DNA from: Rhodobacteraceae bacterium EL53
GTDB taxonomy: Bacteria > Pseudomonadota > Alphaproteobacteria > Rhodobacterales > Rhodobacteraceae
Assembly: GCA_900313015.1 (NCBI GenBank)
Contig: OMPR01000014.1
Span: 186,001-250,000 of the forward strand
DNA length: 64,000 bases
Reading direction: 5' to 3'
Shown here: one piece after another, positions 37,169 through 46,587 of the stretch
Layout: the number at the start of each line of letters is the position of its first letter
Numbering within the stretch: position 1 is the stretch's first letter
Position numbers and translations under genes: made by a program
The notes under the pieces: model-generated
What the model was told of the DNA's origin: nothing
The model's database searches: none
The model's input: the letters and a program-made list of their open reading frames with translations, nothing else

Positions 37169-38439
37169 CACGCGACGGTTCGGGATTGGCAGCTTATGGC
37201 GCAGTCACAGCTGCCTATTGGGCCTTTATGCTGACTGACGGGGCCTTGCGGATGTTGGTGCTGTTGCACTTTCACACGTTAGGGTTCTCGCCGGTTCAGC
37301 TGGCCTATCTGTTTGTATTCTACGAGATTGCTGGCATCGCCACCAACCTGTCCGCAGGGTGGATCGCCGCGCGGTTTGGTCTGACCCGAACACTTTATGC
37401 CGGTTTAACCTTGCAAGTGCTAGCGCTGGTTGCGTTGGCAGGGCTTGACCCAGCTTGGTCGATCACTGTGTCCGTGGTCTATGTCATGCTGGTTCAAGGC
37501 GTGTCCGGGGTAGCAAAAGATCTTGCCAAGATGAGTTCAAAATCAGCCGTAAAGCTGTTGGCTCCGACCGAGGGGGACGGGCTGTTCCGCTGGGTAGCCC
37601 TGCTTACCGGGTCCAAGAATGCAGTAAAGGGCCTTGGCTTTCTGTTAGGGGCGGCTTTGCTGGGGACATTTGGATTTGTGCCGTCGGTTCTAGTTATGGC
37701 AGCGGTTCTTGCTGTTATCTTGGTGGCCGTTCTGTTGCGTATGCCTGATGGCTTGCCCAAGGGGCGTAAGGACGCAAAATTCACCGATGTCTGGTCCAAA
37801 AACCGCAATATCAACTGGCTGGGCTTTGCGCGTGTCTTTCTGTTTGGCGCGCGGGATGTTTGGTTTGTGGTTGGCATCCCGGTTTATTTCTATGCGGTGC
37901 TTTCGGACGGGACCGAAGCGGGTAATCGCCAAACCTTCTTTTTGATCGGCAGCTTTATGGCGCTTTGGATCATCCTGTACGGTGCTGTCCAAGCCTTTGC
38001 ACCGCGCGTGTTGCGTGCCGCGCATCGGTCCGAAGCGGATCTGGTGAAGGACGCGCACACGTGGGTGGCTGTTCTGTGCATCATTCCCAGTGGTCTTGCG
38101 GCGCTTGTGTGGCTTGCTGGTTCGCCTGTTGCCTGGCTGACGTGGACGCTGGTCATTGGATTGTTGGTTTTCGGGGCGGTTTTTGCGGTCAATTCGGCCC
38201 TTCATTCTTATTTGATCCTTGCGTTTACCCAAGATGACCGTGTGACGATGGACGTGGGTTTTTACTATATGGCCAATGCTGCAGGGCGCTTGTTGGGGAC
38301 GGTTCTATCCGGGTTGAGTTATCAGATTGGCGGTCTGTCGCTGTGTCTTGCCACTGCGGCTGTGATGCTGGCGTTGAGCGCGTTTGGGGCGGGGCAGCTT
38401 CGTGCTCAACCGAAACCGTTTCCCTTTGTAGGTTTGTGA
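37165..38439 (+). CDS. arsJ: Organoarsenical efflux MFS transporter ArsJ
   Basis: A 424-aa major-facilitator permease with about 12 membrane helices. [21 protein letters not shown] at the N-terminus and [17 protein letters not shown] in the loop after helix 4 are typical of ArsJ. It exports 1-arseno-3-phosphoglycerate, which then breaks down to arsenate outside. GTG start overlaps the GAPDH stop. With arsRC and GAPDH it forms a complete As(V) efflux route, and the ArsC domain may provide a second route through As(III), though no As(III) pump (ArsB or Acr3) is present here. Confidence 0.92.
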   Translation: MTRDGSGLAAYGAVTAAYWAFMLTDGALRMLVLLHFHTLGFSPVQLAYLFVFYEIAGIATNLSAGWIAARFGLTRTLYAGLTLQVLALVALAGLDPAWSITVSVVYVMLVQGVSGVAKDLAKMSSKSAVKLLAPTEGDGLFRWVALLTGSKNAVKGLGFLLGAALLGTFGFVPSVLVMAAVLAVILVAVLLRMPDGLPKGRKDAKFTDVWSKNRNINWLGFARVFLFGARDVWFVVGIPVYFYAVLSDGTEAGNRQTFFLIGSFMALWIILYGAVQAFAPRVLRAAHRSEADLVKDAHTWVAVLCIIPSGLAALVWLAGSPVAWLTWTLVIGLLVFGAVFAVNSALHSYLILAFTQDDRVTMDVGFYYMANAAGRLLGTVLSGLSYQIGGLSLCLATAAVMLALSAFGAGQLRAQPKPFPFVGL

Positions 38440-38567
38440 AGGGGGGTATATCCTCATCGCTGAAACGCGATGTCATAAGTCATTATCAGGAACCACAACG
38501 TGGGATTCTCTACCCCAACTACTTTCTCAACCGGTCTGTCCCAAGTGGCCCACCTTCGAGTTCAGTT

Positions 38568-39152
38568 TTGTTAACTTCGCTACCCAGAGATGATTTTCGC
38601 TTTATTGCGCTGGATGTTGAAACATCGTGTGGGGACAGCGCAAGCATCTGCCAAATTGGTATCGCTTGCGTCGGATCCGATGGGGACATTCAAACATGGG
38701 CGACTTATGTGAACCCCTTGATGTCGTTTGCCCCATTCAATATCCAACTACACGGAATTGGGCCAGATACCGTCAAAGACGCGCCGACCTTTGCCGAAGT
38801 GTGGGTCGATCTATTGCCGCTACTGTCGCGTCACCCCTTGGTGCAACACAGTCGGTTTGATGAAAAAGCAATTGATGCCGCATGCAAATCCCAAGGGTTA
38901 CCGCGCCCCTCTCTGGTTTGGGCAAACAGCGTGACCATTGCCCGCGCAGCCTGGCCGGAATTGAAAGGCAATGGCGGTCATGGGCTAGGCAACCTGAAAC
39001 AGGTCTTAGAATTGGAGTTTACGCACCATGATGCAGGCGAAGATGCGCGCGCAGCTGCGCAGGTGGTGCTGAAAGCAGAGGCCGAGACCAACACCGCGTT
39101 TCACCACCTTGCAGGGCAAAAATCTGCATTTCAGATGGCGTTTCAGTTTTAA
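38568..39152 (+). CDS. 3'-5' exonuclease (DnaQ-like, DEDD family)
   Basis: An RNase-H-fold exonuclease of about 194 aa. Motif ExoI is IALDVETSCGD (metal Asp, Glu), ExoII lies near VQHSRFDEKAIDAAC (Asp), and ExoIII is HHDAGEDARAAAQV (His, Asp), marking a DEDDh enzyme. The start is unsure: no ATG fits, a TTG at 38568 begins just before the domain, and a GTG at 38436 inside the arsJ stop would add 44 non-conserved residues. Probably a DNA-repair or nucleotide-processing enzyme not linked to arsenic. Confidence 0.75.
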   Translation: MLTSLPRDDFRFIALDVETSCGDSASICQIGIACVGSDGDIQTWATYVNPLMSFAPFNIQLHGIGPDTVKDAPTFAEVWVDLLPLLSRHPLVQHSRFDEKAIDAACKSQGLPRPSLVWANSVTIARAAWPELKGNGGHGLGNLKQVLELEFTHHDAGEDARAAAQVVLKAEAETNTAFHHLAGQKSAFQMAFQF

Positions 39153-39195
39153 TTCCGGGGGCACGAAACCCGCGCCCCACGCCTGAATAGAAACG

Positions 39196-40173
39196 TTAAG
39201 CGATGTCGAGCAGCACGTTGCCAATCGCTGTTCCGGTTTCTACCTTTTCATGGGCGGTCGCGATTTGGGCGAGCGTAAAGTGGCTGTCGATTTTGGTTTG
39301 CAGCGTGCCAGATGCCAGAACCTCGGTTGCGATTCCTAGGGCAGCTTCACGCTGCGATGGGGTCAGTTCATACACGAGAAAAAAGTTCACCTTCAGTGAC
39401 ATATACAACAATTCACGAAACGGGGCCGCGATATCGTCCATGTCGTTAGAACCGTAGCAAATCAGTGTTCCGTGCGGGGCAAGGACACCGGCGCGCAGCA
39501 GGCTGACTGAGGACGAAAAATCCATGTCGATGATCGCATCGACACCTTTGCCGTTATTGGCGGCAAGGATGGTGTCCGTGAACCCGTCGGCGCGGTAATC
39601 AACAACGGTTGCGGCACCGGCCTCTCGCACCAGATCCGCGCGGCGTGGCGAGGCGGTTCCGATAACGGTCATGCCGTTTCGCTCGGCCAATTGCGTCGCA
39701 TAATGGCCAACCGCATTCCCGGCCCCGGTCACGAGGATTGTCTTGGCATCGCAGGCCTTGGCAAATTCGACGGCCTGAATCGCTGTGAGCAAAGGAATGC
39801 CAGCACAGGCCCCTTCGTCAAAGCTGGCGTTTTCAGGCAATTCGACTGCCTGCTCTGAGGGCAGCGCGATATATTCGGCCGCTGTTCCATCCGCCCGTTG
39901 CCATTGTCCGTTCCACACCCAGACCCTTTGACCAACGCGTTCGTCTGAAACGCCGGCCCCAACCGCAACGATGACCCCGGCGCCGTCACTTTGAGGGATG
40001 ACATAATCACCAGCCAAAGGCCGCGCTGCGCGTGTTTTAACGTCAGAGGGGTTAACGCCAGAGCGATGTACCTGAACCAGCACTTCACCCGCCGCAGGTT
40101 CGGGGCGCGCCCGGTCTCCGATAATCAGGACATCCGCGGCTGGACCGTTCTTTTCATAGTATGCAGATTTCAT
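39196..40173 (-). CDS. NADPH:quinone oxidoreductase (MDR superfamily)
   Basis: A 325-aa medium-chain dehydrogenase/reductase without the catalytic zinc Cys ligands, fitting the quinone-reductase/zeta-crystallin group. The cofactor-binding motif is VTGAGNAVGHYATQLA (about 148-163; AxGxxG variant GAGNAVG). The N-terminal domain has PAAGEVLVQVHRSGVNPSDV. The ATG at 40173 follows GGAG; the upstream Met at 40194 is less likely. It converges with the exonuclease gene and stands alone. Confidence 0.85.
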   Translation of the reverse strand: MKSAYYEKNGPAADVLIIGDRARPEPAAGEVLVQVHRSGVNPSDVKTRAARPLAGDYVIPQSDGAGVIVAVGAGVSDERVGQRVWVWNGQWQRADGTAAEYIALPSEQAVELPENASFDEGACAGIPLLTAIQAVEFAKACDAKTILVTGAGNAVGHYATQLAERNGMTVIGTASPRRADLVREAGAATVVDYRADGFTDTILAANNGKGVDAIIDMDFSSSVSLLRAGVLAPHGTLICYGSNDMDDIAAPFRELLYMSLKVNFFLVYELTPSQREAALGIATEVLASGTLQTKIDSHFTLAQIATAHEKVETGTAIGNVLLDIA

Positions 40174-40286
40174 GTGCGAGGTGCTCCAGTTCAATTTCGG
40201 ACGTTCCTAAAACGGATAGATCAATCTCACGATCCTGTCCTGTCGAAAAAGAATTGCCCTCACGTCTTGTGATAGATTGTTTTCGA

Positions 40287-41072
40287 TCAATTGGTTGATC
40301 CCAAGAGAGGCAAGAACAGTGAAAACAATTCGACCTGAGAAGAGATTTCACACTTCTTGTAGAGCTGTTTTCGAAACACTTTGACGGTTTGTGCGCTGAC
40401 CTCTAATCGCAGTCCAATCGACACCGAAGAATGACCCCGCAGGATCAATATCGCAACTTGGGCCTGACGAGGGCTCAGTTTGATGTTGTACATCTGTTGC
40501 GCGGATTGGATGAGTTTCGTGATCAGATCCTGTTCATTATATTGCCCGGTGGTGTTCAGGTCGGTCCAGTGCGATTCCGCAAGTGCAGTGACGATGGGTG
40601 CGATTCTTGCCGCATTACGAGTGGCACGTTGGGCAAATCTGTTGCCTGATTTTTGGTCGCGCCCCAAACAGACATGTACCGATACTCCTTTGGCTGGGTA
40701 AGCGGTAAACACCAGTTCATCAATCATGCCGGTGTTCTGATAATAATCCCGGAAATAGCGGTTTCTCATGAAATGGTCCGGTGCGATATCTTTGAGCTGA
40801 TAGAGCCCAGCAGGCGCTTTTCGGGTATGTAGATCATGGAACGGATCCAACAGATACGCCCCTGTTAAATAAGTCTTTTCAAGGCTCATCTGCGCAATGG
40901 GTGAAAACGCATCATACATCAACGCGATGGGCGGGCGGTCCTGAAAATAGGCTAGCGTGGCGATGTTGTCGAAATCGATGCACTTGCTTAGCCAAATCTT
41001 GAGAGCTTCGGAAAAGGTTTCTGTTCCAAGGCTCTGGATTGCTTTGCCAAGGTAGATTTCTGAACCGTCCAT
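40287..41072 (-). CDS. LuxR-family transcriptional regulator
   Basis: A 261-aa regulator with a C-terminal LuxR helix-turn-helix (about 195-250: LSPRQAQVAILILRG then VSAQTVKVFRKQLYKK). The N-terminal part is helical and aromatic-rich but lacks an autoinducer signature I can confirm, so a LuxR solo responding to another ligand is likely. AAGGGG precedes the ATG. It is divergent from the polyamine transporter operon across about 104 bases that contain repeated ATACCCC half-sites, so it probably regulates that operon. Confidence 0.82.
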   Translation of the reverse strand: MDGSEIYLGKAIQSLGTETFSEALKIWLSKCIDFDNIATLAYFQDRPPIALMYDAFSPIAQMSLEKTYLTGAYLLDPFHDLHTRKAPAGLYQLKDIAPDHFMRNRYFRDYYQNTGMIDELVFTAYPAKGVSVHVCLGRDQKSGNRFAQRATRNAARIAPIVTALAESHWTDLNTTGQYNEQDLITKLIQSAQQMYNIKLSPRQAQVAILILRGHSSVSIGLRLEVSAQTVKVFRKQLYKKCEISSQVELFSLFLPLLGSTN

Positions 41073-41086
41073 GGTGTTGCCCCTTC

Positions 41087-41111
41087 ATACCCCTTTGGGG
41101 GTATATACCCC
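41087..41111. promoter_or_regulatory. Clustered ATACCCC/GGGGTAT repeats (candidate LuxR-type operator)
   Basis: ATACCCC (41087-41093), GGGGTAT (41098-41104) and ATACCCC (41105-41111) form overlapping dyads; GGGGTATATACCCC (41098-41111) is a perfect 14-base palindrome. A fourth half-site GGGGTAT lies at 41149-41155. The group fills the divergent promoter between the LuxR gene and the potA-type gene. Confidence 0.6.
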
Positions 41112-41176
41112 TTCATCTGACAAAACTAGCATCAAGGGTAAGAGCCAAGGGGTATCCATTAGGGAGCGGAAACCGC

Positions 41177-42253
41177 GTGACATCAGAGACACCAATTGCC
41201 GTTGATATTCAGGCCGCGACCAAGAAATACGGTTCGTTCACCGCGTTACGAGACGTCTCATTGCGGATTCGCGATAACGAGTTTTTTACACTGTTGGGCC
41301 CGTCGGGCTGCGGTAAAACCACTTTGCTGCGCACCATTGCCGGGTTTGAAACCCTGACCCAAGGGGCGATCAAGCTCTTTGGTGAGGACATCGCAGATTT
41401 ACCGCCGAACAAGCGACCGGTGAACACGGTCTTTCAGCAATACGCGCTTTTCCCGCACATGGATGTCACGCGCAATGTGATGTTTGGTTTGCAGATGCTG
41501 GGGCAGGGCGAAGCAGAGGCGCGCAAGCGGGCAGGCGAGGTTCTGGAACTGGTTCAGCTGAGCGCCTTTGCGGATCGGTTGCCATCGCAAATGTCAGGAG
41601 GGCAACAACAGCGGGTCGCGCTTGCACGGGCCTTGGCCCCAAACCCCAAAGTGTTGTTGCTGGATGAGCCTCTGTCAGCGCTGGATCTGAAGTTGCGCCA
41701 AGCAGTGCGCTTGGAATTGCAACAGATCCAACAAGAAACCGGGATCACCTTTATTTTTGTTACGCACGATCAAGAAGAAGCCCTGACCATGTCGGATCGC
41801 ATAGCTGTCATTGCGGGGGGGCAGGTGCAACAAGTGGGATCAACACGCGACATCTACGAAGAACCAAACAACAAATTCGTGGCGGATTTCATTGGGGAAA
41901 CCAATCTGTTGGATGTGACGGTTACGGGGCTTGGGGCGGGACAGGCAACCTGTATTTTGCCCGGTGGGGGCTCGTTTACTTGTCCGGCTGCCGACGGATC
42001 ACATGAGGGGGCCGGACATCTTTCCGTGCGCCCTGAACGCATGGCGATTGTCCCGGTTGACGGTGCGGAGCTGTCGGGCGTTGTGACCCGGCGGATCTAT
42101 CTAGGTACAGACATGCACGTCGAGGTGACGCTTGATGATAGCGAGGTGATGACGGTCCGGGTTCAGAATTCCGCCGATACGCATATCCCAGAACGCGGTG
42201 ATCGTGTTGGACTTGGGATGGAGGCAGCCGCAGCGCGTCTGTTGGTTGACTGA
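41177..42253 (+). CDS. Polyamine ABC transporter ATP-binding protein (PotA-like)
   Basis: A 358-aa ATPase of the spermidine/putrescine group. Walker A GPSGCGKTTLL, signature MSGGQQQRVALARALA, Walker B KVLLLDEPLSALDLKLR, and a C-terminal TOBE domain (about 280-355). GTG at 41177 follows AGGGAGCGG; the ATG upstream at 41039 lies in the opposite gene and is rejected. First gene of potABCD-type operon ending with an aminotransferase. Confidence 0.9.
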   Translation: MTSETPIAVDIQAATKKYGSFTALRDVSLRIRDNEFFTLLGPSGCGKTTLLRTIAGFETLTQGAIKLFGEDIADLPPNKRPVNTVFQQYALFPHMDVTRNVMFGLQMLGQGEAEARKRAGEVLELVQLSAFADRLPSQMSGGQQQRVALARALAPNPKVLLLDEPLSALDLKLRQAVRLELQQIQQETGITFIFVTHDQEEALTMSDRIAVIAGGQVQQVGSTRDIYEEPNNKFVADFIGETNLLDVTVTGLGAGQATCILPGGGSFTCPAADGSHEGAGHLSVRPERMAIVPVDGAELSGVVTRRIYLGTDMHVEVTLDDSEVMTVRVQNSADTHIPERGDRVGLGMEAAAARLLVD

Positions 42254-43179
42254 TGGCTGGCGGGGGCATTTCCAGCGGGGGCCAAGGCTCGGACATGTAC
42301 GAGGGGCTCGGGGCGCGGCTTATCTTGCCTGCATGGGCCATCATTGGGTTTTTCTTGGTGTTACCCGTCGGTCTGATGCTGATCTATTCCTTTCTGACAA
42401 AAGAATTTCGCGGTGGCGTCATTTGGGAGTTTTCGCTGGCGGCCTATGATCAGTTCTTTTTTGATCGCGGCCTGTTCGGGGATGAACCACCCAAAATCGA
42501 ATGGACCTATATCAACATATTCTGGCGGTCGATCTGGCAAGCGGCCCTTGCAACTGTGTTCTGCCTATTCATCGGATTCCCGACGGCATGGTTTATCGCG
42601 ACACGTAGCGGATCCAACCGTCAGATCTGGTTGTTTCTGATTACGATCCCCTATTGGGTAAATTTGTTGATCCGGACCATTTCGATGAAGTTCCTGATCC
42701 GTGACAATGGTCCGTTGAACGAATTCTTGTTGTGGACTGGATTGGTCGACTCACCGCTGCATATCATCAACACCAACTTTGCCGTGCAGTTGGGTTTGTT
42801 CTATTCCTATCTGCCGTTCATGGTCTTGCCGATTTATGCGAGCGTCGAACGCTATAACTTTGCCTTTTCCGAAGCCGCGGCGGACTTGTATGCCAGCAAG
42901 TGGGTGACATTGCGCTTGATTATCCTGCCTATCGTCAAGCCGGGCATCATTGCAGGGTGCATACTGGTTTTCGTGCCCAGCCTTGGTGCCTTTTTGGCAC
43001 CGGACCTGTTGGGTGGGGCCAAGAACTTCATGATCGGTTCGCTGATCGAAGAACAGTTCAAAGGGAACGCAGGTAACTGGCCGTTTGGCGCGGCTATTTC
43101 GATGATCCTCTTGTCGATGGTGATGGTGGTGCTCACGCTTTATGCCCGCGCCCAATCCAAAGAGGAGGCAAGTCGATGA
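42253..43179 (+). CDS. Polyamine ABC transporter permease (PotB-like)
   Basis: A 308-aa permease with about six membrane helices. The EAA region is [20 protein letters not shown] at about 214-233, and [20 protein letters not shown] is typical of PotB. It overlaps the ATPase stop by one base (TGATG) and the next permease by four. Confidence 0.9.
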   Translation: MAGGGISSGGQGSDMYEGLGARLILPAWAIIGFFLVLPVGLMLIYSFLTKEFRGGVIWEFSLAAYDQFFFDRGLFGDEPPKIEWTYINIFWRSIWQAALATVFCLFIGFPTAWFIATRSGSNRQIWLFLITIPYWVNLLIRTISMKFLIRDNGPLNEFLLWTGLVDSPLHIINTNFAVQLGLFYSYLPFMVLPIYASVERYNFAFSEAAADLYASKWVTLRLIILPIVKPGIIAGCILVFVPSLGAFLAPDLLGGAKNFMIGSLIEEQFKGNAGNWPFGAAISMILLSMVMVVLTLYARAQSKEEASR

Positions 43180-43982
43180 CCCGTAAAGTTGACTTGCGCC
43201 GCTTCACAGGCTTTCAGGCCATCACTTGGGCCTGCCTGTTCATGCTCTATGCGCCGCTGATCGTGGTGATGGTGTATTCCTTTAACGACAGCAACTCGAT
43301 CACGATCTGGGGCGGATTGTCCTTGCGGTGGTACGGGGACGTGTTTTGGGGGCCTGAAGCTGAAAAATTCAAGGTGGCGGCGCTAAACTCGATTGTAATC
43401 GCTGTAAGTGCGGCGGTCGTTTCCACAGCCATTGCCACGTCTGCGGCCACGGCTTTGCTGCGGGCGGGACGATTTCGGGGGAAATCCCTAAGCTTTGTCT
43501 TGGTCAACATGCCGCTGATGGTGCCCGAAATCGTGACGGCGGTGGCCTCTTTGATCTTTTTCTCGGCCATCGGTTTTACAGCTGGCTATCTGACCATCCT
43601 GGTCGCGCATATCGTGTTCTGCATTCCGTTTGCCTACCTGCCGATTGCGGCACGAATGCAAAGCATCGAAGATGTCTACGAACACGCTGCTCAGGATCTG
43701 TATGCGAGCAAATGGCAGGCGTTTCGCCTGATCTTGCTGCCACTGATGGCGCCGGGGATCATCTCGGGGTTTCTGCTCGCTTTCATCATCTCGCTGGATG
43801 ATTTCATCATTACCAATTTCGTCAAAGGAGCGGGGATTGAAACCCTGCCCACTGCGATCTTCGGATCGGTCAAACAGGGCATCAAGCCCAATATCATGGC
43901 TATTTCCACTCTGCTTTTGCTGGTCTCGGTGCTGTTTGTCACCCTGTCCTGGCTGGTTGGGCGGAAGGGTCAAAAACAATAA
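43176..43982 (+). CDS. Polyamine ABC transporter permease (PotC-like)
   Basis: A 268-aa permease with about six helices. The EAA-type loop is [20 protein letters not shown] (about 171-190) and [13 protein letters not shown] near 208-220 is a PotC hallmark. Partner of the PotB-like subunit; the binding-protein gene follows after 20 bases. Confidence 0.9.
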   Translation: MTRKVDLRRFTGFQAITWACLFMLYAPLIVVMVYSFNDSNSITIWGGLSLRWYGDVFWGPEAEKFKVAALNSIVIAVSAAVVSTAIATSAATALLRAGRFRGKSLSFVLVNMPLMVPEIVTAVASLIFFSAIGFTAGYLTILVAHIVFCIPFAYLPIAARMQSIEDVYEHAAQDLYASKWQAFRLILLPLMAPGIISGFLLAFIISLDDFIITNFVKGAGIETLPTAIFGSVKQGIKPNIMAISTLLLLVSVLFVTLSWLVGRKGQKQ

Positions 43983-44002
43983 TCCAACAGAGGAAGCCCA
44001 CA

Positions 44003-45037
44003 ATGAAAAACGCATTCAAACTTGGTGTCTCGGCTTTGGCGCTGACCTTGGCAAGCGGCGCTGCACAGGCCGAAGGCAAGCTGTCAGTGTACCATTGGTT
44101 CGAATATATCCCGCAAGAAGTATTGGACAAATTTGCCGCCGAACACGGCGTCGAAGTCACCATGGATACCTACGACAGCAACGAGGCCATGTTGGCATCG
44201 CTTAAGGCGGGGAAACTGGGCAGCTATGATGTTGCTGTTCCGGGTGATTACATGGTTGAGATTATGGCTGGCGAAGGGATGTTGGACACGTTCGAACACA
44301 CAGAGCTAAGCAATTTCGGGAATATCCAACCGCAGTGGGCTGATGTCAGCTTTGATCCAGGGCGCAAGTCCTCGATCCCGTATCAGTGGGGATCTACGGG
44401 GTTTTCCGTGAACCGGGATGCATATAGCGGTGACATCAACACAACCTCGATCATCTTTGATCCGCCAGCGGAACTCAAAGGCAAGATCAACGTATTGGAC
44501 AGTCAGGGTGAAGTGCTGGCGTTGGCCTCGATGCATTTGGGCATTCCGCAATGCACCACGGATCGGGAGCAGTTGAAGGCGTTGAATGCACTGTTGCAAG
44601 GCGTCAAAGGAGACTGGGCAAGCTTTGGCTCTGACATTGCCAAGGATGTGTTGGTTTCGGGCGATGCCTCTGCGGGCATGATCTACAATGGATTTTCCGC
44701 CAAGGCACGGTCCGAGGGGGCAAACATCGAATATGCCTTTCCGAAAGAAGGGTTCGTGGTCTGGATGGACAACGTTGTGTTGCTGAAAGATGCACCCAAC
44801 CGGGACAATGCGATCAAATTCATGAATTTCCTGCTAGAGCCGGAAAACATCGCGGCGATCACCAATTATGCACAGTATACCGCTGGTATCGAGGGTGTGG
44901 ATCAGTTCCTAACGGACGAAGTCAAGACAGCGCCAGAACTGAACCCGCCCAGTGATCAACCCGGCCAATTTGTGATGGCCTGTGATCAGGCGGTGCAAGA
45001 AGTCTATGACACGATCTGGACCAATCTGAAAAAGTAA
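44003..45037 (+). CDS. Polyamine-binding periplasmic protein (PotD/PotF-like)
   Basis: A 344-aa binding protein with a Sec signal peptide (Lys2, hydrophobic core, cleavage near AQA-EG at residue 23). Family landmarks: LSVYHWFEYIPQEVL, YDSNEAMLASLKAG, GSYDVAVPGDYMV, and PYQWGSTGFSVN. Likely ligands are putrescine or a related diamine. AGAGGAAG precedes the ATG. A strong terminator follows, so the aminotransferase is partly uncoupled. Confidence 0.9.
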   Translation: MKNAFKLGVSALALTLASGAAQAEGKLSVYHWFEYIPQEVLDKFAAEHGVEVTMDTYDSNEAMLASLKAGKLGSYDVAVPGDYMVEIMAGEGMLDTFEHTELSNFGNIQPQWADVSFDPGRKSSIPYQWGSTGFSVNRDAYSGDINTTSIIFDPPAELKGKINVLDSQGEVLALASMHLGIPQCTTDREQLKALNALLQGVKGDWASFGSDIAKDVLVSGDASAGMIYNGFSAKARSEGANIEYAFPKEGFVVWMDNVVLLKDAPNRDNAIKFMNFLLEPENIAAITNYAQYTAGIEGVDQFLTDEVKTAPELNPPSDQPGQFVMACDQAVQEVYDTIWTNLKK

Positions 45038-45045
45038 CTCCCCAG

Positions 45046-45106
45046 TCCCGGCCTGCCAAATGGTGTTGTGCACCACCGCCCCTTAGGCGGTGGGCCGGGA
45101 GTTTTT
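45046..45106 (+). terminator. Strong bipartite terminator after the binding-protein gene
   Basis: Inner stem CCACCGCC (45073-45080) with GGCGGTGG (45086-45093); outer arms TCCCGGCC (45046-45053) with GGCCGGGA (45093-45100); then TTTTT at 45102-45106. It sits only 33 bases ahead of the aminotransferase start, suggesting partial read-through. Confidence 0.8.
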
Positions 45107-45138
45107 GTCTTTCCTGAATCGAGGTTGAAAGAAAAACC

Positions 45139-46512
45139 GTGACCCATCCGTTGAAAACCACAGACGATATCCTGACCAAAGATGCGCATCTGATTCAGTC
45201 TTTTGCCAATCTGGATGCCTTGAAACAGAACGACGCCCGCACAGCAATTGTAGGGGCCGAAGGGATCCATGTAACGGACAGCGAAGGCAACAAGCTGATC
45301 GATGGCATTGGTGGTTTGTGGTGTGTGAATGTTGGCCATGGCCGTCGGGAAATCATTGACGCCATAACGGAGCAACTCAACACGCTTGACTACTATTCCA
45401 CGTTCTACAACTTTACCCATCCAGCCGCCGCAGCACTTGCGGACAAGCTTGCCTCACTCGCACCCGGGAATCTGAACCGGGTCTATTTTGGCAACTCGGG
45501 ATCCGTGGCCAACGACAGCGCAATCCGTATGTTGCACCATTATAACAACCGCTTGGGGCGGCCGAACAAGAAAAAGATCCTGTCGCGCATGGGCGCCTAT
45601 CACGGCTCAACCCATCTGGCGATGGCGATGACGACGCCGGGATATTCCGAAGAGTGGGACACGGCCGCCGATGGATTGGTGCATCACCTGATGGAACCCT
45701 GCGCCTATCACCAAGCGGAGCCGGGGATGAGCGACGCAGAGTTCCTTGATGTGTTGGTCGAAGACATGGAAAAGGCGATCCACGACATCGGCGCCGAGAA
45801 CATCGCCTGTTTTATTGCCGAGCCAATAATGGGGGCCGGGGGTGTTTTGGTTGCACCTGATGGCTATCACAAGCGGATGCGTGAAATTACAGCGGCCAAT
45901 GACATTAAATACATCGCGGACGAAGTGGTCACGGCGTTTGGGCGATTGGGGGCTATGTTTGCTTCTGAAGATGTATTCGGTATGCAGCCTGATATTATCA
46001 ACACTGCCAAGGGCTTAACCTCGGGGTATCAACCCTTGTCTGCAACAATCATCAGCGATGAAATCTATGATGTGATTTCTGAGCCGGGTGCGATGTTCCT
46101 GCATGGGATGACCTATTCCGGGCACCCTGCGGCTGCGGCGGCCGGATTGGCCAATATCGAAATCCTCGAGCGCGAAGATATTCCGGGGCAGGTTCAGGTC
46201 ACGGGCAAGATCTTTGAAAATGCGCTGCGTGGATTGGGGGACCTTGATATCGTGGGCGATGTACGCGGAAGCCACTTTATGATGGGCCTCGAGTTTATCA
46301 AAGACAAGTCGACAAAAACTGAGTTTGACGCAGACGATAATGTGGGTGGAAAAGTCGCCAAACATGCCCAGGATCGCGGATTGATTGCGCGTGCGCTTGG
46401 CAACAGCCTGATCTTGTCGCCAACCCTGATCCTGGACGCAGACAATATCGCCTCGATCGAAGCCATCCTGCGCGAAAGCATCAGCGCGACAATGGATGAT
46501 CTCAAAGCATAG
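45139..46512 (+). CDS. Class III aminotransferase (putrescine/omega-amino acid--pyruvate type)
   Basis: A 457-aa fold-type I aminotransferase. The PLP Lys is in NTAKGLTSGYQPLSA (about residue 288). GGLWCVNVGHGR near the N-terminus and MGAYHGSTHLAM are typical of the SpuC/omega-amino acid:pyruvate subgroup. GTG start with a modest ribosome binding site. Next to a polyamine importer, it likely transaminates putrescine or a similar diamine to an amino-aldehyde. No dedicated aldehyde dehydrogenase gene is present in this operon. Confidence 0.87.
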   Translation: MTHPLKTTDDILTKDAHLIQSFANLDALKQNDARTAIVGAEGIHVTDSEGNKLIDGIGGLWCVNVGHGRREIIDAITEQLNTLDYYSTFYNFTHPAAAALADKLASLAPGNLNRVYFGNSGSVANDSAIRMLHHYNNRLGRPNKKKILSRMGAYHGSTHLAMAMTTPGYSEEWDTAADGLVHHLMEPCAYHQAEPGMSDAEFLDVLVEDMEKAIHDIGAENIACFIAEPIMGAGGVLVAPDGYHKRMREITAANDIKYIADEVVTAFGRLGAMFASEDVFGMQPDIINTAKGLTSGYQPLSATIISDEIYDVISEPGAMFLHGMTYSGHPAAAAAGLANIEILEREDIPGQVQVTGKIFENALRGLGDLDIVGDVRGSHFMMGLEFIKDKSTKTEFDADDNVGGKVAKHAQDRGLIARALGNSLILSPTLILDADNIASIEAILRESISATMDDLKA

Positions 46513-46536
46513 GTGATGTTTTTGCCAAGAGCATTC

Positions 46537-46565
46537 AGAGGCAGGGCATTGGTCCTGCCTCTTTT
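46537..46565 (+). terminator. Intrinsic terminator of the polyamine operon
   Basis: AGAGGCAGG (46537-46545) pairs with CCTGCCTCT (46554-46562); an 8-base loop and TTTT (46562-46565) follow. 25 bases after the aminotransferase stop. Confidence 0.8.
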
Positions 46566-46587
46566 GACAGAGGCAGTCGTTGCAGGC

